A DNA stretch of 64,000 bases from Bemisia tabaci (GCF_918797505.1 NC_092801.1:4712001-4776000); one strand, 5' to 3'. Positions 30,401-41,095 are shown, counted from the stretch's first letter. A program made the numbers and translations. Notes: a model not told the origin generated them from the sequence alone.

Positions 30401-31780
30401 TGTGGGAGGGGTAATCACTGTTGTTATGGTACTTTCTGTCTGAGAATTAAGGATGGCTTTGGTCTTAAATCTATCTATTTCGAGTTGTTCACAAACGTTC
30501 ATTTTTTTGCCCTTTTTGCATTTTCTCATCACCTTTACTTCACATTTTTCAAGAGGATGTTTTGAATCAATTAGATGGTCAGACAGAGATGAGTGGCCGT
30601 ATTTCTTGTTTTTGGCATGGTTTAGATGTTCTTTGGTCCTTGTTTTAATACTTCTGCCCGTTTGTCCTATATAAAGAGAGCCACATTCACATGTTATTCT
30701 GTAGATACCACTCTGTTCTAAGCTGTCTTGGTTCTCATTTATTTTGCCAGTATTTATGAGAAAGCCACCTAGATTTTTGTCGTTGTTGAAGGTCACGTTA
30801 TATTTACTTTTTACAAGTTGTGTTATAGACTGGGATAATTTTTCTACGTATGGGATTGATATCCATTTTTTATTTCTATCAGGTACTATGTTGTACAGTC
30901 TCTGGTCTATGCGTTTTGACTTTTTCTTCATTAGGATTTTCAGGATGTCTTCCTTCTTGTATCCATTATTAATTGCAATTTCTAATATGGTGTTCAGTTC
31001 TTTATTGTAATCTTGTTTTGACAGAGGAATGTTGATAAGTCTATTAAGGAAACTGTGGAATCCTGCCATCTTCTGTTGCCAACTATGGTATGAGTTTTCT
31101 GGTATTATTGCATCAGTGTAGCAAGGTTTGCGGTATATGCTGAATTTAAGTTTGTTGTTCTTGATTTGAATGGTTAAATCGAGGTAGTTCAACTTCTTGC
31201 CACCAAACTCTAGTTTAAACTTGATTTTTGGGTGTAAGTTATTGAGCTCCTTCACAAACTGTTCAGCTTCTCTCTCAGAACCTAACCATATGCCAAAGGA
31301 GTCGTCTACCAGTCTGAAATATTTGAAAATTCTGTTTCTCCATTTCTCTAAAGTGACTATTTTATGGTCTATATCATCCATAAATACTTCAGCCATCAGG
31401 GGGGAGATGGGCGCTCCCATAGGTAGTCCTTCTTTCAGTTTGAAGGTTGTTTGGTTGTATTCAAAATAGTTATTAGTGGTGGTATACTGGAGGAGTTTAC
31501 AGAATTCTGATATTTCTTTTCTGGAAAACTTTGAGTGTGTCTCTAGGATGTTTTTAGTTTGTAGCACGGCTGTGCCCCGTCTACATTATTGAATAGGTTC
31601 TCTACATCTAAGGATATTAATTTTGCATTGTTAGGCAGGCGTACCTTCTTGAGCTTTTCTGTTAATTCTGTTGAATTTTTTATTGAGTATTCTGCCTTCC
31701 ATTGGGTGTGTTTCTTAAACAGTGAGATTAAAAATTTTTCTAATTTATAAGTGACTGATCCTTTGGTTTTAAATCACCTG
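30347..31780 (-). pseudogene. Penelope-like reverse transcriptase / GIY-YIG endonuclease
   Basis: Minus strand. The 5' part (31780-31568, another frame) reads LISLDVENLFNNV, the first catalytic Asp motif of the reverse transcriptase. The main frame (31567-30347, 406 residues) continues with EGLPMGAPISPLMAEVFMDD and KYFRLVDDSFGIW (the catalytic VDD box). After the thumb comes the nuclease: SGIYRITCECGSLYIGQTGR (GIY-YIG), SDHLIDSKHPL and CEQLEIDRFK with the Glu. This domain order is specific to Penelope-like elements with an endonuclease. The N-terminal third is missing and one frameshift lies near 31570; the extreme C-terminus runs into the MITE at 29925-30400. Inactive as it stands, but recently so. 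Confidence 0.93.
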
Positions 31781-31872
31781 ACGATGGGTGAAAACCCGAA
31801 ACAGCTGTAGTGTACAATCGACAAGTTTTAGGAAAAATCGGTAAGAAAAAGTTTTACAAAAAAATTTCAATA
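31768..31872 (+). repeat. Penelope terminal repeat with hammerhead-like motif, right
   Basis: Inverted counterpart of 26757-26861. On the plus strand: CAC, CTGACGA (31778-31784), GGGT-GAAA-ACCC hairpin (31786-31797), GAAAC (31798-31802), AGCTGTA with the presumed cleavage after 31809, then GTG pairing with the first CAC. Opposite in sense to the gene it precedes, as often seen for the truncated, inverted 5' part of Penelope insertions. Confidence 0.72.
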
Positions 31873-31912
31873 TTTAAAGTATGGCCGATAAAGTCAACAA
31901 GAGAAGTGATAA

Positions 31913-32100
31913 AAACTGTGGTGATTTACTTATACGACGCAAAGTTGCGAAACGTAACTTGTGGAAGAACGCTGAGGTCCATGCTCCCGGCAGAAGTATT
32001 TGACTTGATATTGCCGAAATTATCGACGAACGCAGGATGCATGTTCGACGGTAAACGGTGCTTCGTTCGCTCGACGGGTACCAGATCTAAATTCGAAGAG
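31913..32100 (+). pseudogene. Right part of the split unknown exon
   Basis: Begins with the 13-bp duplicate AAACTGTGGTGAT and continues in the frame of the left part: IYLYDAKLRNVTCGRTLRSM, LPAEVFDLILPKLSTNAG, then a basic stretch ending SKFEE. Donor GAG|GTGAGG at 32101. A short intron leads in phase 0 to the exon at 32293. It has a mixed globular composition without low complexity, so a real protein seems likely; family unknown. About 40 bases between the Penelope repeat and the duplicate are unexplained. Confidence 0.55.
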
Positions 32101-32292
32101 GTGAGGTATACAATTTCATCTCGTTTTATTAAAAATATTTCATTCTTTAAGATTTGCAGGTGAGACATGGATAATGGAAAAAAACGGTTATATGAAAATT
32201 GTATATTGCAGACGTGAAATTAAAAATGATTGACAATGTTCAAAAATCCTTCTTATAAGGAAAGTAATATAATCCCTTTGTATGCTTTCCAG

Positions 32293-32448
32293 GCGATTCA
32301 CACCATTATTGATCATCAAAGATACATCATCAAGAACAGAAGAACTTCCCTCGCCTTCCTTTCGTCCGCCCAGTCGAAGTATTTGACAAGTTTTTTCGAG
32401 GACCTTCTAAAAGGGAAAGAATTCTTAACTTCCTCCTGGAATTCTTAA
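32293..32448 (+). CDS. Terminal exon of the split gene
   Basis: Acceptor GCTTTCCAG before 32293. The phase-0 frame from 32100 continues: AIHTIIDHQRYIIKNRRTSL, AFLSSAQSKYLTSFFEDLL, KGKEFLTSSWNS and stop at 32448. An open frame on both sides of a 192-bp intron with good splice sites supports a genuine gene. No domain recognised; the last part looks helical. With the Penelope element in the upstream exon the gene is presumably disabled in this copy. Confidence 0.55.
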   Translation, partial: AIHTIIDHQRYIIKNRRTSLAFLSSAQSKYLTSFFEDLLKGKEFLTSSWNS

Positions 32449-32980
32449 CTCTTATTATGTGGAGGATCTCCTCTTGCCGACCCCTGAGCCGATCAGGACG
32501 CCACCCTCGTCGTCCCCATCCCTGTCATCCCTCTCACCTACCCCACCTGCTTCTCGTCTAAAGAATGTTCTGCTCCTTCGTCTAGAGGCTGTTCACACTT
32601 CCAATTACTTCCCGCTTCTTTTCCAAATTTCACACTTCCAAATCTCTCCGCGCACAGCGCCACGATCGACGTTCGCGCAGAAGCATAACAAGCGCCTCCT
32701 GCAGTGGCATTACATCAGGGAGGGGGGCGTAGTTCACATTTGCGAAAAAAGAAAAATTAAAAAATATGAAAAAAAATAAGTAAGAAATAAAAAAAAAAAA
32801 TAAAACAATACTAAATTCCAGAAATAATTTAGTAGAAGAGATGTTGTCCTTCATTTCTAAACTATAAAAATCAACCTAAAAATCATTAGGAGAGAGGAGG
32901 ACCGGTCATTTTTGGGAGAAGGACATTCCTTTTCCGGAAGTTGCGTGACGCACATTGAGAGCTTCTTTTCCTCCTTTTCA

Positions 32981-33282
32981 AAATTCTTAGTTTTGCTGAG
33001 TTTTATTTTGTGCACTATTTTTATTTCATTTCGATCAATGTACGCAAAGTTCCACGAGACTTCTTCGTTATTTTTGTTCTCTGCTCTCCAACAACCACGG
33101 CTTCACCGAGCAGCCGACTAACCTAACAGAATTCTTAGTTTTTGCTGAATTTTATTTTGTGCACTATTTTTATTTCATTTCGAACAATGTACGCAAAGTT
33201 CCACGAGACCTCTTCTTCGTTATTGTTGTTCTCTGCTCTCCCACAACCACGGCTTCGCCGAGCAGCCCACTAACCTAACAGA
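32981..33282 (+). repeat. 150-bp tandem duplication
   Basis: 32981-33128 and 33129-33282 are two nearly identical copies holding TTTTGTGCACTATTTTTATT, ACGCAAAGTTCCACGAGAC and CACGGCTTC(A/G)CCGAGCAGCC. They differ by a few bases only. Non-coding, or the end of a transcript. Confidence 0.75.
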
Positions 33283-33286
33283 GGCT

Positions 33287-33720
33287 ATGCCCCGATCCGC
33301 CGTAACTCCTCCCGCGTACGGATCCCCCATCGACCTTGTGTCTCCCCCTGTCGTGATCCTCTCCCCGATCGCCTCTCCGTCCGTCACGCTGCGTCCCCAG
33401 TCCTTGCAGGGTTCCCCCGGCGGACAATGGTCATCAAGGTCGCCGACGCCAAGCTCCAGACTCCAGTTTGGATGGTGGAGAGTCTTCTGGAGGAGTACCT
33501 CGGAAGGGCGCCATCCAAAGGCTTCCCAGATGACATGTCCAAAACATTCAAGTCCAAAAATTGTACGTCCAAAAATGTCGTATGTCCAATTATTCACAAG
33601 TCCAATCAACTAATGTACGAAAAAACTAAGTTGTCCGCATACAAAAAAATTTAAATATGGAGGTCCAAAACTATGAAATGTCAAACGAAGGTACCATACA
33701 ATGTCCAATGCCGAGGAAGC
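33287..33720 (+). other. Proline-rich frame and GTCCAAAA cluster, unassigned
   Basis: An ATG at 33287 opens a Pro/Ser-rich frame (MPRSAVTPPAYGSPIDLVSP) of about 80 codons with GC-rich codons. It runs into a zone where TGTCCAAAAC, AGTCCAAAAATTG and CGTCCAAAAATGTC follow each other (33527-33665). It may be a decayed Gag-type start; no zinc-knuckle is found. Confidence 0.3.
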
Positions 33721-34323
33721 GTAGCGAGTAGCGTTAAACGAAGATGACGCCATGTATTTATTAAAGGCAGAAGTCTTGTTTTTTATCGGCATCATTGTCA
33801 AGTGCCTGTTAAGCGATACGTCGGCGAAAGCTCATAAGGTTACGCAAATCCTCGTCGCCATTTTCGAAAAGCAGAAAAGCGTATGAGCATATTGTAATCC
33901 CTCGATTTTTTTTTTTTCCTTTTGTTTCCTATCGATTAAATCTAATAAATCGAATATAATAGTCAACCGTCTCGTGCTGTACTTTATGTTTCGTGCTGTA
34001 TTTCGAGTCTAACTTACACTGTATTTGACTTCTATACTCTATCTCTCTTTCTCTTCTTCTATTCTCTTCTATACTCTATTCTGTGAAATAAAAAATGCTG
34101 TTTTTTCTCTCCCCCCCCTTACATAAGGGCCTATGTTAATTTCTGTCTCAAACTAAGACTCAACTGGACCCAACATCCGTGAAACATCCAAAGCGCTGCC
34201 GCCCTGGATGCGGTGCGTAAGATGGAAATAGCGGCGTGTCGGTCGCGCGCTATGCGGCGAGGCAACATCAGGAAGACCAGGAAGAGGGCAGACGGCGCGG
34301 AAGCCAGCACAGCGGGCGACGTC

Positions 34324-34600
34324 CAGCGGGCCGATTATTGAAATGGATAGACAAAGCTATAGACAAAGATGACAAAAGCTATATGGAGGGAACCTATTGG
34401 TGGAAGCTGGTGGTTACAATGGACAAAGGCAGAAGGAAATAGACTAACTAACGGCAACCCACGAGAAACCCGACAGTTAGTCTATCATTTTCTCCCTTAG
34501 TCTATAAGAACCACACATTTCAACCGATAGGATCGCTCCATACCCCCTATGTCTTCTTTGTCTATAGCTTTGTCTATCAATTTCAATAATCAGTCCGCTG
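34324..34600. mobile_element. MITE family C, copy 2 (well preserved)
   Basis: CAGCGGGCCGATTATTGAAA at the left and TTTCAATAATCAGTCCGCTG at the right, followed inward by GATAGACAAAGCTATAGACA and its mirror. 277 bp, non-coding, foldable over most of its length. Its ends resemble those of family E. Confidence 0.82.
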
Positions 34601-35189
34601 AGCCCCGGCAAAAGAGTCACCGGTCGGATCAGCCGCACTCCGGCTCTCGTCACTCAAGGAAAGATCAGCGGCGCTGAGATCCATTGTCTCTTGCATTGTC
34701 TCTTGTGTTCCCTTGTATCTTCAGGTATGTTTTGTATTTTTGTATTGAATTAACTAAGCTGTACTAATAGAATCTAGTAGCTTGCATAATCATTTTCGTT
34801 CTTTTTTTCTATCTTGCCTTTGTCTCCTCCTTTACTTCTAAAACCCCTTTGTGGTTTCATGGCGGGCGGTATGTTTATAGTTCGGGATGTGAGCCTGAGT
34901 AAGGCTACGCTTAATTTTGTCTTCTTCGATCAACTCTGAAACGTCGATTTAAACATTCCTTCTCAAAAAGTCAATTTTCAGAATACTTACGAAGCCTCCA
35001 TCCTTTCAAAACAGTCACTATCATGGCACACACTGGAAAAGGATATGATTTTCAGTTTTGCTTGCACGAGATGGTTTCAGTTCAATGCTGGAAAAATGTC
35101 AGTATTATGAATGTATTATGTTATTGTGTTTGTATTGTGTTTATTGTGTCAGTATTATGTTAGTATGTCAGTGTTCAACAACTCTGACA

Positions 35190-35672
35190 ATGAAGTACGG
35201 AAATTTAAAATTTATTGATAGCTTAAATTTTTTCGCTGCCCCTCTCTCGAAATTACCTAAGATGATGTGCATCGATGGTGATGTTGCAAAAGGTTACTTT
35301 TCCTCATCTATTTATTTCCCCGGAACATCAGCAGTACGTAGGAAGTTTACCTGAAATAAAATTCTATGCACCCAATAATACTAATTCTGCTGAAAGAGAG
35401 GTTTTCATCAAGTGGTATGATGATAAGATAAAGGAAAAGGTTACTTTCTTCATCTCTTTAGTTCTCCAGAAAATCAGCAGTATGTAGGAGGGAGGTTAAC
35501 CTGCATTAAAATTCTATTCACCCGACGGTATGAATTCTTCTGAAAGAGAGGTTGTCATCATGTGGTATGATGATAGGATAAAAGAAAATGATAAGTTCGA
35601 CTTTCAAAGGGAAATGGAGTTATAATGCAGACTCGATGTTGAAATTTTAGCTAAGGCATATCTTAAATTAAA
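35190..35672 (+). pseudogene. Polinton/Maverick-type DNA polymerase B fragment
   Basis: The frame from 35190 gives MKYGNLKFIDSLNFF and PLSKLPKMMCIDGDVAKG; after a one-base shift PHLFISPEHQQYVGSLPEIK, FYAPNNTNSAEREVFIKWYD; then FDFQREMEL-stop-CRLDVEILAKAYLK (about 35593-35666). These words, in this order, belong to the exonuclease side of protein-primed family B polymerases found in Polintons and related plasmids. The codon expected to be Tyr is TAA. Inside, about 150 bp (35290-35440) has been duplicated to 35440-35590 and the second copy has drifted. No integrase or capsid genes are seen around, so it is an isolated relic. Confidence 0.8.
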
Positions 35673-35785
35673 TTTATTATATTATTTATTATATTATATT
35701 TATTGTATTACATTTATTATATTATATTTATTACATTTATTGTATTATATTTATTACATTAATTTATTATATTATCTTAAATTTG
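35673..35785. repeat. TTTATTATATTA simple repeat
   Basis: About 110 bases consisting almost only of A and T, built on TTTATTATATTA and TTTATTACATTA units, directly after the polymerase relic. Confidence 0.7.
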
Positions 35786-35957
35786 GAGAATTATTTCTCG
35801 ACTAAACCGGAGTAGATCCCTTTTCTTCAATAACTGTTCCTGCAAGTTGTGTGGAAACCTCTCAGAAAAACTTCTAACAAACAGATTCAATAGGAATAAT
35901 ACCACGTAATGGTTATCGATCATTCGACAACCATCATATGATCCCCAAGAACGGTAC

Positions 35958-36640
35958 CTAGCTTACTACTTGCCGCCCAGTATTCTTTGCTGTTACGAAA
36001 GAAGTGTCTACACGAGCACCATGCAGTAGAAGAATTTCTAGAATTAAAGGATCTCCCACGAAAATGGCTCCAAACGGCAGTTCTAGGTAATTAGATATAT
36101 TGGCTCCATTTTCGATCAGACATTTCAGTGTGCGTCGGTTCCCCATTATGACTGCAAAAAAACTGGGGGTCTGTCCATCCCCATCGAGAGAGTCGACTTT
36201 AGCACCGTGCTTCAGTAGGTATTCGATCATGTCCTCATCCGCAAATGCAGCCGCTAAATGAAGTAAAGTGCATTCTAAATCGAGAAATGGCGGTTTCCAA
36301 AATTGATCTATGAAGGATGCATTCCTCCTTAGGAAGTATTCTACAATTCTTATGTCACTTTTGTGGACGGCTGCAAAAATCAACTCAGTTTCGTTTTCGT
36401 GCCCCAAATTTTCCCAACTTACTGAAATATCATGCCGACCAACTATTCTAAACAAAATTCTGTATGCATTTTTGTAAGTTAGCAGCGCGAGTAGGAGAGC
36501 CCTCCGATTGAATGGTTCTTAGAAACTTGGCTTAGGCGTGAGGATCATATCAGTTAAGGTTCCGTCTGTTTCGAGGACAGCATGGAGTAAAATACTGTTC
36601 TTTTCATTATTGATGAAATACACGGTGTTAACGTCGGCTC
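35958..36640 (-). CDS. Ankyrin-repeat protein, partial
   Basis: Minus strand. The frame 36455-35958 (about 165 residues) contains ankyrin units: ELIFAAVHKSDIRIVEYFLR, TLLHLAAAFADEDMIEYLLK with HGAKVDSLDGDGQTPSFFAV, then RRTLKCLIENGANI and ILEILLLHGARVD. A further unit upstream (36640-36540) reads GADVNTVYFINNEKNSILLH; a stop near 36520 and no clear splice sites separate it, so either an intron or decay lies at 36456-36540. Ankyrin repeats bind other proteins. No second domain is visible. It may be a gene fragment, because neither a start nor conserved flanking exons are seen. Confidence 0.75.
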
Positions 36641-37084
36641 CAGATCATAATAAAACTGGAAAGTATCTCACGAATTTTTTTCTTGATATGAAGAAGAACG
36701 CCGAAAATTTAATATTCCTATTCCAATTTTACCTTTTACCCATAGAAAATAAAAGCGGCAAATCTGTAATGGCAATGAAGACTTAAACAAAATAAAAATA
36801 ATAATTTTAAAATAAAACCCAGAAAATAAAAGAAAACCTAAGATATATAAGTACGCCAATTTAATGACTACATAATTGTGTTAGATATTTTCGATTGCAT
36901 TCGATGGTTTATTATGTAAAAAAGATCATGGCCGCAATTTCGAACGTTTAAGGTTTAGTGGTCATTTAAAATTTTGAACATTTGAAAAGAGCGGCAAATT
37001 CAGACAGCCTTAGCTTCTGATCAAATAAAATCGGCGCTTAAGATTTCTTGCGCGCCCTTCCCCCTCTCTACGATCAGTCTCCAT

Positions 37085-37248
37085 CAGTGGCGTGGCGTGA
37101 ATGATCGACTATCGACATCTCTCCATTTGAAGCTATGGTAAAGAATCGATTATTAAGGTGTTCGTTGCGAACACCCTGTCTATCGATCCTTTTCCATTGG
37201 TTTAAATGGCAGATCAATCGATACATCGCAAAGCACGCCACGCCACTG
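37085..37248. mobile_element. hAT-type MITE, family A, copy 2
   Basis: Same length (164 bp) and ends as 884-1047. Flanks GTCTCCAT (37077-37084) and GTCTCTAT (37249-37256) are an 8-bp target duplication with one later difference. The central palindrome GTTCGTTGCGAAC is present. Confidence 0.86.
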
Positions 37249-37547
37249 GTCTCTATCTTTTCTCAGCGACACTCGCCGAAACAGAATCATCCTCAACTCT
37301 CAAACACGATTTTGGATCGAGCAGCCGATTTATGCGATAAAATTTACGGTCATAGTTTCCGGGTATCTCTCGGTTTAATCAACAACGCAGGAGCACGCCA
37401 AACGCGTGCGGAGGAGATGTAGAATCCGTGAGGAAACGCATTTATCTATTCAAGAACTGGAGTGCAACTATTTCCCCGGTGCCGCCGTTGATAAGTGTGT
37501 ACCGCGGGTTGCGGCATACCGTTCTAGGTAGAACGTCTTAGCTATGT

Positions 37548-38224
37548 ATGGCGGGTCGCGGGAAACCATTCGACGCAGGAACTTCGATCCCACTTGTACC
37601 TCGGACCGTTATGAAAGACTACGCCCCGATTCTCAAGGACCCAATAACAGCAGCCAAAAAAGAAAGAGAGAGAGTAAGAAAGAGAGTATACAGGGAAAAG
37701 AAAGCAAATGCCGCTGCTGCGGCAGATGCTGATGCAAGCACGGATGCTAATGCTAGCACGGATGCTGCGACTACTAAAATGTGCAAGGTTTGCTACGCAA
37801 GTTCCCAAAATCTATCATTTTCGATGTAGGCACCATGTGCTTGAACTAGTAATGAAAAGCGCAATATTTTAATGTAGCATTTAAGGTAGCTTGAAGGTGA
37901 CTCAAAGACTAAATGCAACTACAACAACCCATACGGATGTTCGAGAAAGGGCTATTAAAATAGCTTTAGAAGTAAGTTAGAAAAGTTACGGAAAGGTTTC
38001 CAGTGAATTTTGGTGGATCATTTGAAAATGCGGCGGGTATGTTCAACTTGGGTGCCGCTTTTACTCAGGAAGAGCAAACGGATTTTCGCGGCGAAGTGTG
38101 CAATAAGTGGCTAAAGATGACACTGGAAGATCCTGATTTTCGGAAGAACTTTGTCAGAGAGCTGGGTGCGGCATTCCGAATTCCTTCTCCAACAAAAAAG
38201 CTCATTCGGAAAACCCTGACTTAG
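37548..38224 (+). other. Two short open frames of unknown nature
   Basis: 37548-37829 encodes MAGRGKPFDAGTSIPLVPRT, a strongly basic patch (KKERERVRKRVYREKK) and an Ala/Asp/Thr run. 38003-38224 follows a good acceptor (GGTTTCCAG) and encodes NFGGSFENAAGMFNLGAAFT and an acidic-amphipathic tail ending at TAG 38224. I could not join them in phase. They lie directly before the nucleoprotein-like block and may belong to the same source, or to a host gene. Confidence 0.35.
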
Positions 38225-39012
38225 CCAAGGAAGAAAGAAGTGCGAAAATTTTACCCTCCAAAATTCAAATATGATGACTTTTGCAACTTCTGAAAAAATT
38301 CTGCGTGTTAATGATGCATCCTCCTCATCCTTCTTTTCTTGGTTTCTTATTTATCTTAAGTTCCCTATGATTTCATGGATAGTTTAGTTACTAGCTATGA
38401 ACAATAAAGGATAACAAGAGAACAGAGTATCAGCCCAAACATAAGGAAAAACAATCTCCATTATGTCATCAGTATCCCTTTGCTCTGGTGCTAGACAACT
38501 AGCTGCCTCTATAGTCAAACCGGTTTCTGACAACTACTTACCATGTGAGGTAGACATAGCAGCCGCCCCTGCTTTGTGTCAAACATATTTTATCATATTG
38601 TACGATCAGATGGACAGACCGAGAAGAATTTTTTCGAAGAGTTAACGTACCTTCAAAAGTGCGCAGCACCGGTGCCCGGTATCTCGTTATCAGTAGCTGT
38701 AGCGATGCTGGAAACCATAGATTATATATCATGGGACAGAATCAGAAATGAACTCATCGCGGCAGAATCAATCATTGAAAACATATCGATTGATGATTTA
38801 GTTACATTGTTCCCTGCTTATGATGGCTTGATCGACCCCCAACACACAGCCTCCTCAGAGTGTATTGGATCGCATTGCGTGTTCGGGCTGAGTTTGTACT
38901 TAACCATCATTGGCAAGAATTTGTCAACAGCGAATTATCGTCACTGGATGAAGCGACGACGAGCATCTTTTGCAAACCCTTTGGGCCTCCCGACTGATGA
39001 TCCCCGACTCAC

Positions 39013-40537
39013 TCAATTCGAGCCCACCATCCAAATCTGCCAACATTTCAACCGAGAAGTCCGGGGCATGTGGCAATGGACCATTAGACACGGTACGAAT
39101 TCAGCACTCTGATATATGTTCTTAACCAGATTTCACGTAAAACACGATTCGCGCAACAAAAATTACTGAAACCAACTTCTAACGAAGATAGTTTGCATTT
39201 TTATTTCACATTGGTTACGAGGAATTTGAACTGCCCGCTCACAAGAAACTCAAGTCTACGTGAGGCAAATCGCGACTACAACGGTTTCAGCAAGCTTCTC
39301 AATCGAGCAACGTTCATTTCCATCATGTTTGTTCAAACTATAAGCAATTTGCTACAGCTGAGCCAAGAGCGTCAGATTGAGGTTGCCAGATTTATATATC
39401 GCAGAGACTGTCATGATAACGTTTAGCGCGCGATGTGAATCACGTTGAGCATTGAGTTTTCATGAGCGGGTGGTTTGAATTCACGCATCAAGGATCATTA
39501 AATATCTTCGGAAGGAGTTGATTTCGGTAATTTTCGTTGTGCGCATCGTGTTCTACGTGAAATTTTAGTTAGAAACATGCATCAGAATGCGAAATTCGTA
39601 CCTTGTCTAGTGGTCCATTGAGAAGAGAGATCTTCTGTGAGATTTGGACGCAGTCCAAAGGAAGTTCTTTGTTGGCTCGTGGATTGCAAGTGACATTGGT
39701 GCTGCTTCGTTTCGCTGAGTTTAGTAACTTCCAGTTCCTGGAAGGATGTCGTTGAACCATTTGCTATGTGGGCGGAACTGAACCGGGACTTGCAATTCGA
39801 GCCCACCATCCAAATCTGCCAACATTTCAACCGAGAAGTCCGGGGCTTGTGGCAATTGAGAAGAGAGATCTTCTGTGAGATTTGGACCAGTCCAAAGGAA
39901 GTTCTTTGTTGGCTCGTGGATTGCAAGTGACATTGGTGCTGCTTCGTTTCGCAGAGTTTAGTAACTTCCAATTCCCAGGGAACTGGATTGTCGGTCTGAA
40001 CCCAATTCTGCTCATGTGGGCGGAACTGAACCGGGACTTGCAATTCGAGCCCACCATCCAAATCTGCCAGCATTTCAACCGAGAAGTCCGGGGCTTGTGG
40101 CAATTGAGAAGAGAGATCTTCTGTGAGATTTGGACGCAGTCCAAAGGAAGTTCTTTGTTGGCTCGTGGATTGCAAGTGACATTGGTGCTGCTTCGTTTCG
40201 CTGAGTTTAGTAACTTCCAGTTCCCTAGGGAACTGGATTGTCGGTCTGAACCCAATTCTGCTCATGTGGGCGGAACTGAACCGGGACTTGCAATTCGAGC
40301 CCACCATCCAAATCTGCCAGCATTTCAACCGAGAAGTCCGGGGCTTGTGGCAATTGAGAAGAGAGATCTTCTGCGAGATTTGGACGCAGTCCAAAGGAAG
40401 TTCTTTGTTGGCTCGTGGATTGCAAGTGACATTGGTGCTGCTCCGTTTCGCTGAGTTTAGTAACTTCCAGTTCCCATGGAACTGGATTGTCGTTCTGAAC
40501 CCAGTTCTGCTCATGTGGGCGGAACTGAACCGGGACT
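39013..40537 (+). repeat. Four tandem copies of a 249/250-bp coding unit
   Basis: The unit starting CAATTCGAGCCCACCATCCA begins at 39013, about 39792, 40041 and 40291. The first is split by the MITE at 39078-39616; the others are nearly identical. Spacings are 249 and 250 bp, so not all junctions keep the frame. The last copy leads into unique sequence at about 40538. Confidence 0.88.
39078..39616. mobile_element. 539-bp MITE inside the tandem unit, AT duplication
   Basis: Ends GGACCATTAGACACGGTACG and CGTACCTTGTCTAGTGGTCC are inverted. The dinucleotide AT flanks both sides (39076-39077, 39617-39618), and its removal restores GTGGCAATTGAG as seen in the other tandem units: a direct empty-site proof. 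Inner blocks (TTTCACGTAAAACACGATTC and its mirror) pair too. A decayed relative lies at 54600-55060. Confidence 0.85.
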
Positions 40538-40804
40538 TACCATACCTCACGGCGGCCTTCGCCAAATATTACTCGTTGAAAGGAATGGGGCCATGGGCAA
40601 AACTCATTCTGCCTCAGGATCAACTTGAGGAGTTCTCTGCTCCAAAATTGAACAACTTGTATCAAGTTGCAAAAGCGATTGGGGCTAAATACGGGGCGCA
40701 AAGCATCACTCAGATTGCAAGCGGCCGCTCCGCAAATCGGGGTGCCACTAATCTGTCACTTTCCCTCCTATGTACATACATTTTATCTCTACACTGGTTG
40801 CTTT

Positions 40805-40835
<31 letters not shown>

Positions 40836-40839
40836 GCAC

Positions 40840-41095
40840 TTTGTTCCCGAGAAAACAACTGTTGATGTTGCGTTTTATTGTGAAGTCTTGATAGAATTAG
40901 ATGCGAGTCTCCGCAAACGACCGCAACTGAGAGCCACATTGTTGCCTCACCAGGATAACGCAAGACCCCGCACCTTAAATTTCACTGCTAATTTCATGTA
41001 CCAAAACGGAGTGGAAACAATTCGTCATCCCCCACCTATAGCCTCGATGTAGCCCTTATGATTTTTGTTTCAATTTTGGTATTCAATTTTTCAAT
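40840..41095 (+). pseudogene. Mariner transposase C-terminal fragment
   Basis: After the A-run, VDVAFYCEVLIELDASLRKR and HQDNARPRTLNFTANFMYQN give the second-Asp motif region (HxDNARPHT type), then VETIRHPPP and, past two stops, FLF as in the third-Asp region. The N-terminal half is absent. It differs from the mariner at 5.5 kb, so a second lineage. Confidence 0.7.

Larger units (their letters stand above)
38463..40835 (+). pseudogene. Possible endogenous viral nucleoprotein-like copy
   Basis: Reading begins at ATG 38463 (MSSVSLCSGARQLAASIVKP), shifts frame near 38620, continues to about 39085, and resumes after a MITE and tandem copies up to about 40790. The final unique part contains PYLTAAFAKYYSLKGMGPWA and LNNLYQVAKAIGAKYG. 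All-helical composition, size and the ending (a TTTTATT followed at once by a 27-base A-run, 40809-40835) resemble nucleoproteins of non-segmented negative-strand RNA viruses copied into insect genomes by LINE machinery. It is broken by at least one frameshift, a 539-bp MITE and four tandem copies of a 250-bp unit, so it is a relic. The assignment rests on my pattern recognition only and could be wrong. Confidence 0.4.

Noticed and set aside
37548..38224. Two-exon gene 37548-37829 joined to 38003-38224
   Set aside because: Possible donors leave the wrong phase; joining gives an early stop.
39582..40565. 327-codon minus-strand frame over the tandem units
   Set aside because: It exists only because one short frame is repeated four times. 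The + strand carries the continuation into unique, protein-like sequence.
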